NCBI GenBank assembly: GCA_030867875.1
Contig: JAOWCC010000064.1
Coordinates: 34,556,802 to 34,620,801, forward strand
Length of the DNA stretch: 64,000 nt
Direction of reading: 5' to 3'
Source of the DNA: Actinernus sp. WN-2022
Taxonomy: Eukaryota; Cnidaria; Anthozoa; Actiniaria; Actinernidae
Shown: piece after piece, positions 23,441-33,873 of the stretch
Position numbering within the stretch: the stretch's first letter is position 1
Layout: each line of letters begins with the position of its first letter
Translations under genes and position numbers: made by a program
The notes under the pieces: generated by a model
What the model saw: only the letters and a program-made list of their open reading frames with translations
Told to the model about the DNA's origin: nothing
The model's database searches: none

Positions 23441-24367
23441 TTTACGGTAAGTGCATAAGAAAGGTATTTTGAAAATAAATTATTTGCTTAAAAAAGTTGT
23501 GAATAGCTCTTGCTTTCCTCTCATTTGTTGCACTAGCCGACATCAAGATTTTAGAGCTGGCTTTCCAGGGGTAGCACCACCGTGACCTCTCTTGCTGGGC
23601 TGGTAATCATTCTGTCATCTGTTAAAATAATTAAATGAATAAAAATTGAGGTAATAGCTGACATGTAGTGACAGTTGAATAACAGTACAATGCCACTTTG
23701 CTCAGTATAATTCCTTTTCTCAAATTTGCATACAAACCTAAACTGAACCCCAAAAATTAAAATATTTTTCCAACCCAAAATCATTCATAGAACGAGTCTA
23801 AATACACCTGAATTATAATGAAGAATTTAGCGAAGTTTCCAAGTATCTTTTTAAGTGACACTGCAGCGGTGTTGTATTATGTAGTTTAGCCTAATCGCGC
23901 ATATATCGCCAAAATTTTCCCAAATTCAAGTCAAAACTTCAGATCGAAGATAGGTGGCGCTTAGAGGCGCTTTTATACACTTTTAATCATACACATTTGG
24001 GGAATGATTTCCCAACTTTAGAGGAAGATTCGTCGATGGGTTTTGTCAAAGTTTCCAAGTCTCTAATGCGTGCTTTTAAGAATCTCATTCACATTGAGAA
24101 GTAATAATTTCCACCGTAAAATATAGGGCTAAAAGTACTATAAACACCACCAAAATGACTCGATGATCAAGATAAATCGATAAACCGATACTTCTAATTT
24201 CTATTCATGTTAAAATATGTGACGAAACGTAGAAGAAAAACTCCTGACCAGCGTTTGACTTTATACCGCCAAAATAACACTTTCCACAGTTGATTCGCCG
24301 CCATCTTGAAAACTTGACTTTTTGGGAAAAATAATGCTTTGCGGTCGTAGCGCCAGCACCACCTGGG
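23441..24367. other. Intergenic, possible small split gene on the minus strand
   Basis: No recognised domain. A candidate terminal exon lies at 23543-23618 (minus): it is preceded by a TTATTTTAACAG acceptor and reads QNDYQPSKRGHGGATPGK.. to a TGA. A candidate start exon has ATG at 24302-24304 (minus) in an AAGATGGCGGC context and reads MAANQLWKVLFWRYK... I could not join them through convincing donor sites, so this is a lead rather than a gene call. Confidence 0.2.
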
Positions 24368-24486
24368 TAAATTCATTGCCTGACGAGGGAATTCCACGTT
24401 AAATTTCACGCGAAGATGAGTGCGATATCGGTTTTTCAAGTGAAATTTAACGTGGAATTCCCGAGTCGCGCAATGAATTTTCTTTG
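24368..24486. repeat. Hairpin MITE, copy 1 (short)
   Basis: The arms are TAAATTCATTGCCTGACGAG.. and ..CGAGTCGCGCAATGAATTT, palindromic around a GATATCGG centre. This copy lacks part of the centre found in the two copies downstream. It immediately precedes homologous copy 2. Confidence 0.85.
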
Positions 24487-24544
24487 AATCCCATTGCATC
24501 TAGTGATTTACGAAAATAAATAAAGAATATATATGCTGAAATTC

Positions 24545-25480
24545 CCGCCACGCGCCAGGAACCCATTGCGCGGTAAACTAACGAGCGAATAGGAATCAAG
24601 CTAAAATTAGACTGAGACTCACGATATTCAACTAAAAGTACAGTCGTTGCTCACAAAATTTGGTTTTCCGACATCAAAACTACATTTTTATGCATGAAAA
24701 CACCTGTATTTTATTTAGGTACACTTAATTTCGATCTAATCTTTACCAAGAAAGCGAAAGTGCATTAAAACTGGAGACAAAATTGTGAATGATTGTGAAA
24801 GATTTAGAAAACCGGCGGCCTGTCGATAAGTGAAAATCGTAAACCTGACAAACCGAAGAGCTACTGCACAAGTATACGCATAAACTTGTAAGTATTAAGC
24901 CAGTGTTCCTTACTTTATAAGCAAAATATTTAATTCAGAACCAAATGTTAATGCTCAATTTCTGTCTCACAATAAATAAGCCTGTTTTTAAACTGTTGAA
25001 TGTTTAATACTTGTGTTCAGTCCACTCGTTTCCAAAAAAATTCCTTGTACCACGATTTTAGTACCGCTCTGTAGCCGTGCTTTTCGTCCTGTTTTTACTG
25101 TTTTTTTTCGTCATTTAGCTTCTCTGTCTGAATATTACATGTCTTTGAATTAAATCAGGAAATCCACGAAATCCCAGCTTTTCCATTCAAAATCAAACAT
25201 TAATTTTTTGCTGCAGTTGTTTTCGTCGATTCCTCGGATTAGCTATAGAGTCGCTCTTGTTCAGTCGAGGGCCAAAATATCATTTCTCGTGAAAAACGGA
25301 ATAAAAGATATATAATTTTCACCTTCTTTGACTACTGTTAACTTTGTGAATATTCTGGTTTGTAATTTTAACATGATTTGTGTCTGTTTGCGATAATAAA
25401 AATAAACAAAATATTTACGCGCGGGCTTCCTATACATCGTTGAATACAGCTTTTCAAACCGTTGTATTGAATTCTATAGG
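24545..25480. repeat. Homologous copy 2 of the 19-28 kb family
   Basis: It starts CGCCACGCGCCAGGAACCC and ends at ..GAATTCTATAGG. It contains the ~150-bp stretch missing in copy 1 but lacks the AGCCAATCAGCGCGCG segment near the right end, having TTGTATTGAATTC instead. Non-coding. Confidence 0.9.
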
Positions 25481-25519
25481 TAAATTCATTGCCTGACGAG
25501 GGAATTCCACGTTAAATTG

Positions 25520-25552
<33 letters not shown>

Positions 25553-25623
25553 GCGATGGGTGCGATATCGGTTTTTCAAGTGAAATTTAACGTGGAATTC
25601 CCGAGTCGGGCAATGAATTTTCT
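25481..25623. repeat. Hairpin MITE, copy 2
   Basis: This 143-bp, nearly perfect palindrome has arms TAAATTCATTGCCTGACGAG.. and ..CGAGTCGGGCAATGAATTTT, with CCGATATCGCAC mirrored by GTGCGATATCGG around a GAATCGCGAAGCGAT loop. It creates a spurious minus-strand open frame. Confidence 0.9.
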
Positions 25624-25691
25624 TTGAATCCCATTGCATGTAGTGGTTTACGAAAATAAATAAAGAATATACTGAAAGTTGCTGAAATTCT

Positions 25692-26690
25692 CGCCACGCG
25701 CCAGGAACCCATTACGCGGTAAATTAACGAGCGAATAGGAATCAAGCTAAAATTAGACTGAGACTCACACGATGTTCAACTAAAAGTGTAGTCGCTGCTC
25801 ACAAAATTTGGTTTTCCGACATCAAAACTGGATTCTTATGCATGAAAACACCTGTATTTTATTTAGGTATACTTAATTTCGATCTAATCTTTACCAAGAA
25901 AGCGAAAGTGCATTAACTGGAGACAAAATTGTGAATGTTTGTGAAAGATTTAGAAAACCGGCGGCCTGTTGAAACCAGTTGTCGATAAGTGAAAATCTAA
26001 ACTGAACCTGACAAACCGAAGAGCTGCTGCACAAGTATACGCATAATATTGTAAGTATTAAGCCAGTGTTCCTTACTTTATAAGCAAATTCAGTACCAAA
26101 TGTTAATGCTCAATTTCTGTCTCACAATAAATAAGCCTGTTTTTAAACTGTTGAATGTTTAATACTTGTGTTCAGTCCACTCGTTTCCAAAATTTTCCTT
26201 GTACCACGATTTTAGTACCGTTCTGTAGCCGTGCTTTTCGTCCTGTTTTTACTCGGTTTTCAGTCATTTAGCTTCTCTGTGTGAATATTACATTAATTAA
26301 ATCATCAAATCCACGAAGCCCCTGTCCAGCTTTTCCGTTCAAAATCACACATTTTTGCTGTAATTGTTTTTGTCGTTTCTTCGGATAAGCTAGAGTCGCT
26401 CTTGTTCAGTCGAGGGCCAAAACATATCATTTCTCGTGAAAAACGAAATAAAAGATATATAATTTTCCCGTTCTTTGACTACTGTTGCCTTTGTGAATAT
26501 CCTGGGTTGTAATTTTAACATGATTTGTGTCTCTGTTCGCGATGATAATAAAAATAAACAAAATATTTACGCGCGGGCTTCCTGTACATCGTTGAATACA
26601 GCTTTTCAAACCGTTGAATTCCACAAAATATTAAACGCTTCGTTAGCCAATCAGCGCGCGATTTTGAGTCGTGCTATGGGATTCTATAGG
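25692..26690. repeat. Homologous copy 3 of the 19-28 kb family
   Basis: It is closest to copy 4. Both carry the 150-bp internal stretch and the AGCCAATCAGCGCGCGA segment and end in GGGATTCTAT. The hairpin copies at 25481 and 26691 are about 1.21 kb apart, so copy plus hairpin behaves as a tandem unit. Confidence 0.92.
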
Positions 26691-26729
26691 TAAATTCATT
26701 GCCTGACGAGGGAATTCCACGTTAAATTG

Positions 26730-26785
<56 letters not shown>

Positions 26786-26826
26786 TCAAGTGAAATTGGA
26801 ATTCCCGAGTCGGGCAATGAATTTTC
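26691..26826. repeat. Hairpin MITE, copy 3
   Basis: It has the same palindrome as at 25481-25623, but one arm lacks about 9 bp of the TTTAACGTGG segment. The preceding GGGATTCTATAGG context is shared with copy 2's hairpin, supporting duplication of the whole unit rather than independent insertions. Confidence 0.9.
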
Positions 26827-26895
26827 TTTGAATCCCATTGCATCTAGTGATTTACGGAAATAAATAAAGAATATACTGAAAGTTGCTGAAATTCT

Positions 26896-27890
26896 CGCCA
26901 CGCGCCAGGAACCCATTACGCGGTAAACTAACGAGCGAATAGGAATCAAGCTAAAATTAGACTGAGACTCACAAGATGTCCAACTAAAAGTGTAGTCGTT
27001 GCTCACAAAATTTGGTTTTCCGACATCAAAACTGGATTCTTATGCATGAAAACACCTGTATTTTATTTAGGTACACTTAATTTCGATCTAATCTTTACCA
27101 AGAAAGCGAAAGTGCATTAACTGGAGACAAAATTGTGAATGTTTGTGAAAGATTAAGAAAACCGGCGGCCTGTTGAAACCAGTTGTCGATAAGTGAAAAT
27201 CTAAACTGAACCTGACAAACCGAAGAGCTGCTGCACAAGTATACGCATAATCTTGTAAGTATTAAGCCAGTGTTCCTTACTTTATAAGCAAATTCAGTAC
27301 CAAATGTTAATGCTCAATTTCTGTCTCACAATAAATAAGCCTGTTTTTAAACTGTTGAATGTTTAATACTTGTGTTCAGTCCACTCGTTTCCAAAATTTT
27401 CCTTGTACCACGATTTTAGTACCGTTCTGTAGCCGTGCTTTTCGTCCTGTTTTTACTCGGTTTTCAGTCATTTAGCTTCTCTGTGTGAATATTACATTAA
27501 TTAAATCAGCAAATCCACGAAGCCCCTGTCCAGCTTTTCCGTTCAAAATCACACATTTTTGCTGTTAATTGTTTTTGTCGTTTCTTCGGATAAGCTAGAG
27601 TCGCTCTTGTTCAGTCGAGGGCCAAAACATCATTTCTCGTGAAAAACGAAATAAAAGATATATAATTTTCACGTTCTTTGACTACTGTTAACTTTGTGAA
27701 TATCCTGGTTTGTAATTTTAACATGATTTGTGTCTCTGTTCGCGATGATAATAAAAATAAACAAAATATTTACGCGCGGGCTTCCTGTACATCGTTGAAT
27801 ACAGCTTTTCAACCCGTTGAATTCCACAAAATATTAAACGCTTCGTTAGCCAATCAGCGCGCGATTTTGAGTCGTGCTACGGGATTCTAT
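26896..27890. repeat. Homologous copy 4 of the 19-28 kb family
   Basis: It is nearly identical to copy 3. Instead of running into a hairpin it continues into an ATATCGGATA-rich stretch that leads to the right inverted end of the composite block at 27984. Confidence 0.92.
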
Positions 27891-27984
27891 CGGATATTAG
27901 ATGCTGTGACTTCAAATTAGATCAAAAATAAAATATCGGATAATATCGGATATTCGATATTCCATCGATAGGTACCGCGCCTAA

Positions 27985-28623
27985 CTGTAGGAGAGGTATA
28001 TAGATCTTTTTTACTGACGTCACGAAAAATGATCCTTAAAAAAAGATATTAGTAAAATATTTGAAATGTTGTGCATAGAGCAGGTAAAAATATATAAATG
28101 ACTAAAATTTTGGAAACAATAAAGTACTTTGTAACCGAGCTGTCGAACAAATTTAGTGTAATTAGTATGCGGCGGCCATGTTGGTGTATCACTTTGGTGC
28201 CGAAAACGTACTCTACAAATAAAGCTGTTTTTCCCATCAATATGATTAGCGTTCACTTCAAAAGACTTTATTTAGATATCACTTTTAAAGGTTTTTCAAG
28301 TCTAACATTTTAAATTGGCCGAAGTATATGAATTTTCAGGGCATTTAGGAAACACGCTGAGCTGGGTTGTCACAAAATTCAAAATACTGTAACTCAAAAT
28401 CGAATCACCGTATCGTTGTAAAATTTAGAAGAATACTGAGAATACCTATATCTATTAAAAGAACAGCCTTATAGATCTTATAGTTTAGATTTTTGATGGC
28501 GTCACGTGAAAACGACCTATAGGTCACTCCAACCACCAGTGAGCTCAAAAGGTCACACTAAAATGCTCGTAAATACCTCGAAAATCAAGATAACGCCGTC
28601 AAATTTCTTTCGGAAACCGTTAG
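27985..28623. other. Intergenic, nothing recognised
   Basis: AT-rich sequence with a GTCACGTGA palindrome at about 28501-28509. Several short frames on both strands lack motifs. Confidence 0.4.
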
Positions 28624-29104
28624 TCCAATCAAGGGAGCACGGCAGACTTGCCTGTTTTGTTTCACTCACGATCTCTTCCAGGTTTAGCCGCCATCTTGAA
28701 ATCCGTTTTGGCCTTTTTCAAAATCACGTGACATGGCTCAGTCGTACTGGAAGGACAAACTTTTCAATATGGCTGCGATCTCGGCGACCAAGTGCTGCAT
28801 GATCAGTCATCATGTATGTATTTCATTATAACTGCTGCTTATTCGTACTTGAATGTGACTGAAAGTGGCTCCACCATATTGAAAACTTTGTCCTTCCGAT
28901 ACGAGCCTTCACTATATTTGGCCAGCAGTAACCAAAAGTCACGTGATTTTGAAAAAGGACTATTACAATGCGACTTTCCGGTGACAATAAATAACGTTGG
29001 CGCTCACGTGCACGAGACACGCTCGCTCGGTACTACGTGAAGGAAGCTAACCCTGGAAGTGTGAGTGAAACAAAACAGGTAGGTCTGCCGTGCTCCCTTG
29101 GTCC
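28624..29104. mobile_element. Long inverted-repeat MITE (~480 bp)
   Basis: The left arm, TCAAGGGAGCACGGCAGACT.. with TGTTTTGTTTCACTCAC, is mirrored by GTGAGTGAAACAAAACAGG..GTCTGCCGTGCTCCCTTGG at the right. A second inner pair, CTTTTTCAAAATCACGTGA and TCACGTGATTTTGAAAAAGG, lies inside. The frames it contains are fold artefacts. It lies about 440 bp beyond the 3' end of the TENA/THI-4 gene. Confidence 0.9.
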
Positions 29105-29470
29105 AATACATGCCTGATGATTTACATTGCCATTTACTTCCCTTGCTCCTCGCTATCGGCATCAAAAAGAAAGATAATTATGGCGTACCTTGAAATGCAA
29201 ACGCGTGCGTCCATCAATTGAACGACGGGCTTTCATCGCCGTTTTAAAATACACAATTATTTTCTTCAGAGATAAAAAACAACACAAAAAACAAGTGAGT
29301 GAAGTTTTAAGATCGATTATATTTTATTTATTTATTACGACTGAAAACTCCGGCTGTACATTCAGCTACAATTTCTAAACCACTCGTAGTGAGCTTGGGA
29401 TACCTGTGGTAAAACATACGTAACTTATCATTGTCGATGCTAAATATTCTAGCGATTCAAATTCAGATTG

Positions 29471-29476
29471 TTTATT
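29471..29476 (-). promoter_or_regulatory. Polyadenylation signal AATAAA
   Basis: TTTATT on the plus strand gives AATAAA on the minus strand, about 65 bp beyond the stop codon of the TENA/THI-4 gene, a normal distance for an animal 3' UTR. Confidence 0.6.
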
Positions 29477-29540
29477 ATTGTTCTTGACATCTAGTCGTAC
29501 AAATAGAGCCACAGGGTGAGCCAGACTTAGCCGACGCAGT

Positions 29541-30305
29541 TTACATTGCGAAATCCTTGGTGTAGTAATAAAGATCTTGACCGCATGCAGAACGGAAGAA
29601 GTTAAGCTCGTTCGTCATTCCCTCGAGAAAGAGATGCAGGTAGGCTTCGTACTTCTCCTTTTTGAAGAAAAAGTCGATGAACTTCTCCAACGATGACGGA
29701 CTGCCATCCGTTTTGTTAGCATCAAACCAGGGCTTGTACGGATTGCCATCATGAACTTTACAGCCAAGATCATTAGCAATTTTGGGCCACAGCATAGTAC
29801 AAGGCAGCATAGCTATAGCGAGCTTTTTCGGCTCTGCCTTGCTGATCGCGCTCTCGTACTTGACGTAGGTTTTGGCTGCTTCCCCCAGGGTTACACTATC
29901 GGGGCCTTTTAGCTTCCATTTGTCGACAAATTCGCGGTTGTATCTCTGAAAGCTTGCAGCCTGTCGCCTGTACAGCAGGCTAAACTCAGGGTTTTCTAGC
30001 TGCAGCAGATCAGCAGCCTGGTCAAAGCTGGGGATGGCGTAGTAGCAATACGCTGCATCCTGGACCGTGTAACCACCGTACAGATCTGCAATTAGGTTGC
30101 CTTTGACCATGCCTTGTATGAAGTCTGTTTGCTCACATGCTCGGACGATATCCTGAGACTTGGGGTCGTTGAATAGTTGATGCGTGAATGTTGGCTCGTC
30201 ACACTGCGCGAGTGTTGACCCGTCGACGTTATCAACCTGGAAGACCTCTCGAGTCTTCGGGAAAATGCTCTCCAATTGGATCTGTGCTCTCCTGGGACTA
30301 GGCAT
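29541..30305 (-). CDS. TENA/THI-4 (thiaminase-2-like) family protein
   Basis: This intact 254-residue frame looks like a full-length TenA/PqqC (haem-oxygenase fold) protein; family members are about 220-250 residues. Visible landmarks are FIQGMVKGNL..YTVQDAAY at about 62-87, YVKYESAI at about 147-154, and LPCTMLWPKIANDLG at about 167-181, which places Cys169 where TenA proteins have their catalytic cysteine. EGMTNELNFF at about 228-237 supplies Glu233 as the probable acid residue. Known TenA proteins hydrolyse aminopyrimidine breakdown products of thiamin for salvage; the substrate here is inferred. The ATG at 30303-30305 follows a TTTTGAAAACAG acceptor by about six bases (30312-30313), so a 5' UTR intron is likely and the coding part is a single exon. 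TCACGTGA palindromes flank the gene on both sides. A salvage-independent paralogue cannot be excluded. Confidence 0.9.
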   Translation of the reverse strand: MPSPRRAQIQLESIFPKTREVFQVDNVDGSTLAQCDEPTFTHQLFNDPKSQDIVRACEQTDFIQGMVKGNLIADLYGGYTVQDAAYCYYAIPSFDQAADLLQLENPEFSLLYRRQAASFQRYNREFVDKWKLKGPDSVTLGEAAKTYVKYESAISKAEPKKLAIAMLPCTMLWPKIANDLGCKVHDGNPYKPWFDANKTDGSPSSLEKFIDFFFKKEKYEAYLHLFLEGMTNELNFFRSACGQDLYYYTKDFAM

Positions 30306-30311
30306 CGTAAA

Positions 30312-30831
30312 CTGTTTTCAAAACAAACATTTGTTAGTGGATATTTCTACAAGTATTTTTAGTTGTATAAGCTTGAAAGATGTGAATTGAAATTTGTACA
30401 GATTAATAGGGGAGCTCTATACACATAGAAAATCAGGAAGAGAAAAAAGGGGAGAAAAAGGGAAGAAAAAAAGAACACAAACTAAAAACAAATGATAACC
30501 CATGCAAGCCAAACAAATTCACACTGCGCGAGCGTGCCTTACCTCGTTACGTAAGGCATAATTACATTATTTGGGCAGTGACATGAAAGGTGTGCGTGAT
30601 GGCCGTGCGAGAATGCAGAGCCTTCTTCAATTCCACGAAACGTGAGAAGAAAAGAAGCATTCGTGTTGGTTTCGCATCGAGCATGCGCCAACGTTTCTTT
30701 TCTTGTGCATGCGCACTCGATCACCTTCTTCCGCCACTACCTCAGTGGGCTCAGGTTTAGTCATCAGCTTACAATAAAAAATTAGCCGCGCGCTGATAAA
30801 CCGGTTTAACAGGCTTGTCAAGCTCAGAATC
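30312..30831. other. Probable 5' UTR intron and promoter side of the TENA/THI-4 gene
   Basis: The sequence upstream (minus sense) of the acceptor at 30312-30313 is AT-rich near the gene, then purine-rich at 30430-30480. Further out it is GC-richer with GCATGCGC motifs near 30680-30720. No second coding exon was recognised. A first untranslated exon near 30550-30720 is plausible but unproven. Confidence 0.35.
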
Positions 30832-31220
30832 TTGGGCGGGGGGTTACTCAACGAAGTTTTATACGGGGAGGCTCCGCCCCGAGGTCCAAACCCTCATCCT
30901 AGCTTTTATATATACCATTTTTGACAGAAAAGGTAACCCTTTCGTATACCTTTTACTAAACTTTTCACTTGAGTAGCCCCTTACAATAAAATACTTGGAT
31001 GAATCAGCCGTTAGGTGTGTCTGTTCGAGATATTTTGAAAGGCCCTTTTAAATACCTAAATAGACAGTTTTCCCTACCCTTTTCTATACTTCAACTCGTG
31101 AAATCCCTACCCTTTTATATACCTCCAGCCTGAAAAGGTATCCCTTTCGGCGGAGCCTCTCCGTATAGTCCATTAGAGGGAGTACCCCCCCCCCCCCCCC
31201 CCCCCCCCTCCTCCTCCTGG
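30832..31220. mobile_element. MITE with G/C homopolymer ends
   Basis: GGGCGGGGGGTTACTC followed by TATACGGGGAGGCTCCGCC at the left mirrors GGCGGAGCCTCTCCGTATAG, then GAGGGAGTACCCCCC.. at the right. The interior repeats ACCCTTTTATATACC-like motifs several times. The right end is a run of about 24 Cs. There is no coding capacity. It shares its GTACCCCCC end type with the element at 47686-48267. Confidence 0.85.
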
Positions 31221-32989
31221 GGCGAAAACAACGTAACACGAATGCTGCAGATTTTTGTGGAGTTGAAGAAGGCTCTGCTCGCAGGGTAGATGGCCGAGTG
31301 GTCTCAAGTATGTTAAGGCCTGGGTCATTGACCGAAAATAGGAAAAATACATTTTTCAAGATAATGAGCTAGAACCTTGACAAAAATATGTGAATCTCAC
31401 GTGATAAAGAACCTAAACTTAGCGTTTTTGAATTTTGGGTGGTCACGTGACCTGTTAACACGAATGATATATCAGAGGGGGAAACTCCTTCTAAAGTGGG
31501 GTTGCGAGTTTACACCAAGTAAACAAGTTACTATATCCAGTATATTTTGATTACTGATTTCTACAAATTCACGCTTAGTGGCTTGACTATCGTTTACTGT
31601 TAAGGGGATATTCAGCAAAACAGGTCACGTGACCACATTCCCCCCTTAATATCTTATCCTCTGATCAATAAAAAAAACATCTAACCGTGATTCTATTTGA
31701 CTTGTTAAAGCAATCTTATTTTCATGATCAATTTTGTCCGATGTATAAAACTCGCAGGCCCATTCTTTATAATGTGTTTCTCTTAGCTATGACGTCACTG
31801 ATCACGTGATCACCATAAGAAAAACTGTAACTGTTGAGGAAGTCAAACCCAACAAAATTTACGTTATAATTTTAAAATAGTAACTATTTAATAGTAAAGT
31901 ACGATAAGAAAACGTTAAATCTTTGCTGGGGGTCTGACAACAAGGTCAAACTCAGGCCTTCACGTCCTCGAGGCGCTGAAACTCGGCAAGAATAGTTGTC
32001 TGACTTTTTGCAAGAAATGGTCGAACATAATATTTTGCGGTAACATTTATATACCTCTTGCTGTAGAAGTTTCCACTCCATCGATTTTATTGAAACTCGT
32101 TATCAACATAAAAAAGCTCGACGTCACATGGTTTTAGGCTCGATGCGCAATGGGCGCCTAAAAATATCGTGTTATTTGCTGTCTCGATCCCTCGTGTGTT
32201 ATTTGCTATTCGCTGCGATTCGCTGCCGAAAGTTATGCGTCTCGTTGTTATACATGTATTAGTCGCAAATATGACAGAAACGAAACGAGTTATACTCCTA
32301 AACGTATTAGCATGCTCTCTAGGTTTAAAGTAGCCTGTTTCAGGCTCTCAGATAGTGGGAATGGGGTTGGACAGGGAGCGAAAGAAAAACGCAGGCCAAA
32401 AAAAGAAGAGGGGGACTGGGAGAGAGAAAGGGAAAGCGGAAAAGGAGAGCCTGTGGAACTACTCAGAACGACATCGTTCCTCCCACTTCTGGCGGTGTGC
32501 GTCACGATCTGGCACAGTATCATGGGTAAATTTGTGGAAGACCTCGTTGTCAAAACACGATATCGAGTGAACATGTCAGCTGCCAAAAGAAAGTAGTCGA
32601 ACGAGATTTTGACGTAAATGTACCTTTGTATTAAAACCCGGTGTTTCTTGCAAATATTTGATCAGGAAAGCAACAGAGAAAGGGGGAAACTGCAGAAATT
32701 TTCCTGTGATACAGTTAGTAAAAGTTTCAATTTTTATTCGCGCGCGCTGTTGACGTCATTATCACGCCATTTTCGAACAGAGCGCGCGCGCCAGTAGTCG
32801 AGTCCCCAGCAGAATATACAAAATGACGGTACAGCTTGAGCTAGGACGATCATTTCATCGGCTTTTACTACGAAAACCACTTGGGGTAGACCCAAATATT
32901 TTAAATGAAGAAGGGTTAAATTAACTACACATCCATACAGAAAGAGTACAGCGAATTTGAAGTAGAAATGATCTCTTCTATAAACTAGT
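31221..32989. other. Intergenic with several dispersed repeat fragments
   Basis: Contents: a tRNA-like A-box TGGCCGAGTGG at 31291-31301 without a B-box; an inverted pair GGTCACGTGACCTGTTA / AAACAGGTCACGTGACCA at about 31441-31638; a TAGGCTCGATGCGCAATGG repeat at about 32135-32180 that recurs at 50998-51045; and a repeat-like GTAGCCTGTTTCAGGCTCTC stretch at about 32330-32560. No gene is supported. Confidence 0.45.
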
Positions 32990-33507
32990 ACAGATGCTAT
33001 ACGCAAGTCAATCACATACAGAGCATCCGTACTGTGGAACTACCTAGACGATCTCCTTAAAGACAAAAAACACTCGACCTTTAAAAAACTTGTCAAAAAG
33101 TATATTAACTCCATACCACTGCAACCAAATGTCAGGATCAACACTGATAAGTTCTCATACCACTAATATGTTTTATTTATGCATGCCTAACTTATTCATG
33201 TTTACTCGTCCAAGTGTTTACTTATACATTAGACATCCGCCTGTCCATTTGCACAACTACTCGCTTGTTCATCTAATTAAGTTATTAGTCAATTAGTTAG
33301 TCTTTCAACTATTTAGTTAGTATCATTCCAATATCTTATAATGCAATAGTATTTCAATCAAAAACTTGTAATTTACATAATCAATGAGGTTAGCTAGATT
33401 TCTTTATCGTTCCTTTTGTATTATCACGGCCACATCAGCTCTGAATGCTGCAGTATCGCCAATACCGTGTTTAAATAAATGCTATTATTATTATTATTAT
33501 TATTAAC
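32990..33507 (+). pseudogene. CR1/L2-like LINE 3' tail
   Basis: From about 33002 the plus strand encodes KSITYRASVLWNYLDDLLKD followed by STFKKLVKKYI and a TAA stop. This is the usual C-terminus (SLSYRGAxLWNxL..FKxxLK) after the RT domain of CR1/L2-type LINEs. A non-coding 3' UTR of about 320 bp ends in an ATT/TTA microsatellite at 33483-33504, the expected LINE 3' tail. The rest of the element is absent, as in 5' truncation. Confidence 0.8.
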
Positions 33508-33597
33508 GCAACGCAACGCGCCAACTGTCAGAATATTTTGTCATCTCCGCGTGACGCGACCTGTCAAAATTGACCAATCAGAGGGTATACCAGGAGC

Positions 33598-33873
33598 TGG
33601 TATACCACAGGCAGCCCAAGCTAATGATTTGTACAAGGGATGTATGGGAATTTTTAGAAAAATCAGAAACTGTACTTAAATGGTCAATAAAGTCATGAAA
33701 TATTACCTGTGTGTTGTGAAGTTGATTGATCTTTGTTTTTTTTAACGATTTTCGCCTGTTTAGACGATTTTTCTCAGATCTCCCCTCTCTCTACCTTTCT
33801 GATTTTTCTAAAAATTCCCATACATCCCTTGTACAAATCATTAGCTTGGGCTGCCTGTGGGTATACTGGAACG
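33598..33873. mobile_element. Hairpin MITE (~275 bp)
   Basis: The left arm GTATACCACAGGCAGCCCAA, ATGATTTGTACAAGGGATGT and ATGGGAATTTTTAG (33598-33668) is repeated in inverted order at 33798-33873. The roughly 130-bp centre holds no gene. Confidence 0.9.

Larger units (their letters stand above)
18881..27984. repeat. 9.1-kb composite block with inverted TTAGGCGCGGTA ends
   Basis: TTAGGCGCGGTA at 18881-18892 reappears as its reverse complement TACCGCGCCTAA ending at 27984. AT-rich GATATT/ATATCGGATA blocks lie just inside both ends. If the ends are read as TAGGCGCGG, the flanks give a possible 3-bp duplication ACT. The block encloses the four homologous copies, three hairpin elements, a LINE fragment and another MITE. 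No transposase was recognised, so it is either a non-autonomous nest or two separate short elements whose ends happen to face each other. Confidence 0.45.

Noticed and set aside
24194..26843. Minus-strand frames beginning MQWDSKKIHC.. at three places
   Set aside because: They are translations of the hairpin palindrome and its flanks; the recurrence is due to the repeat, not to a gene family.
31285..31330. Possible tRNA-Leu or tRNA-Ser
   Set aside because: The A-box TGGCCGAGTGG is perfect, but no B-box (GGTTCGANNCC), no anticodon arm and no acceptor pairing follow. At most a tRNA-derived fragment.
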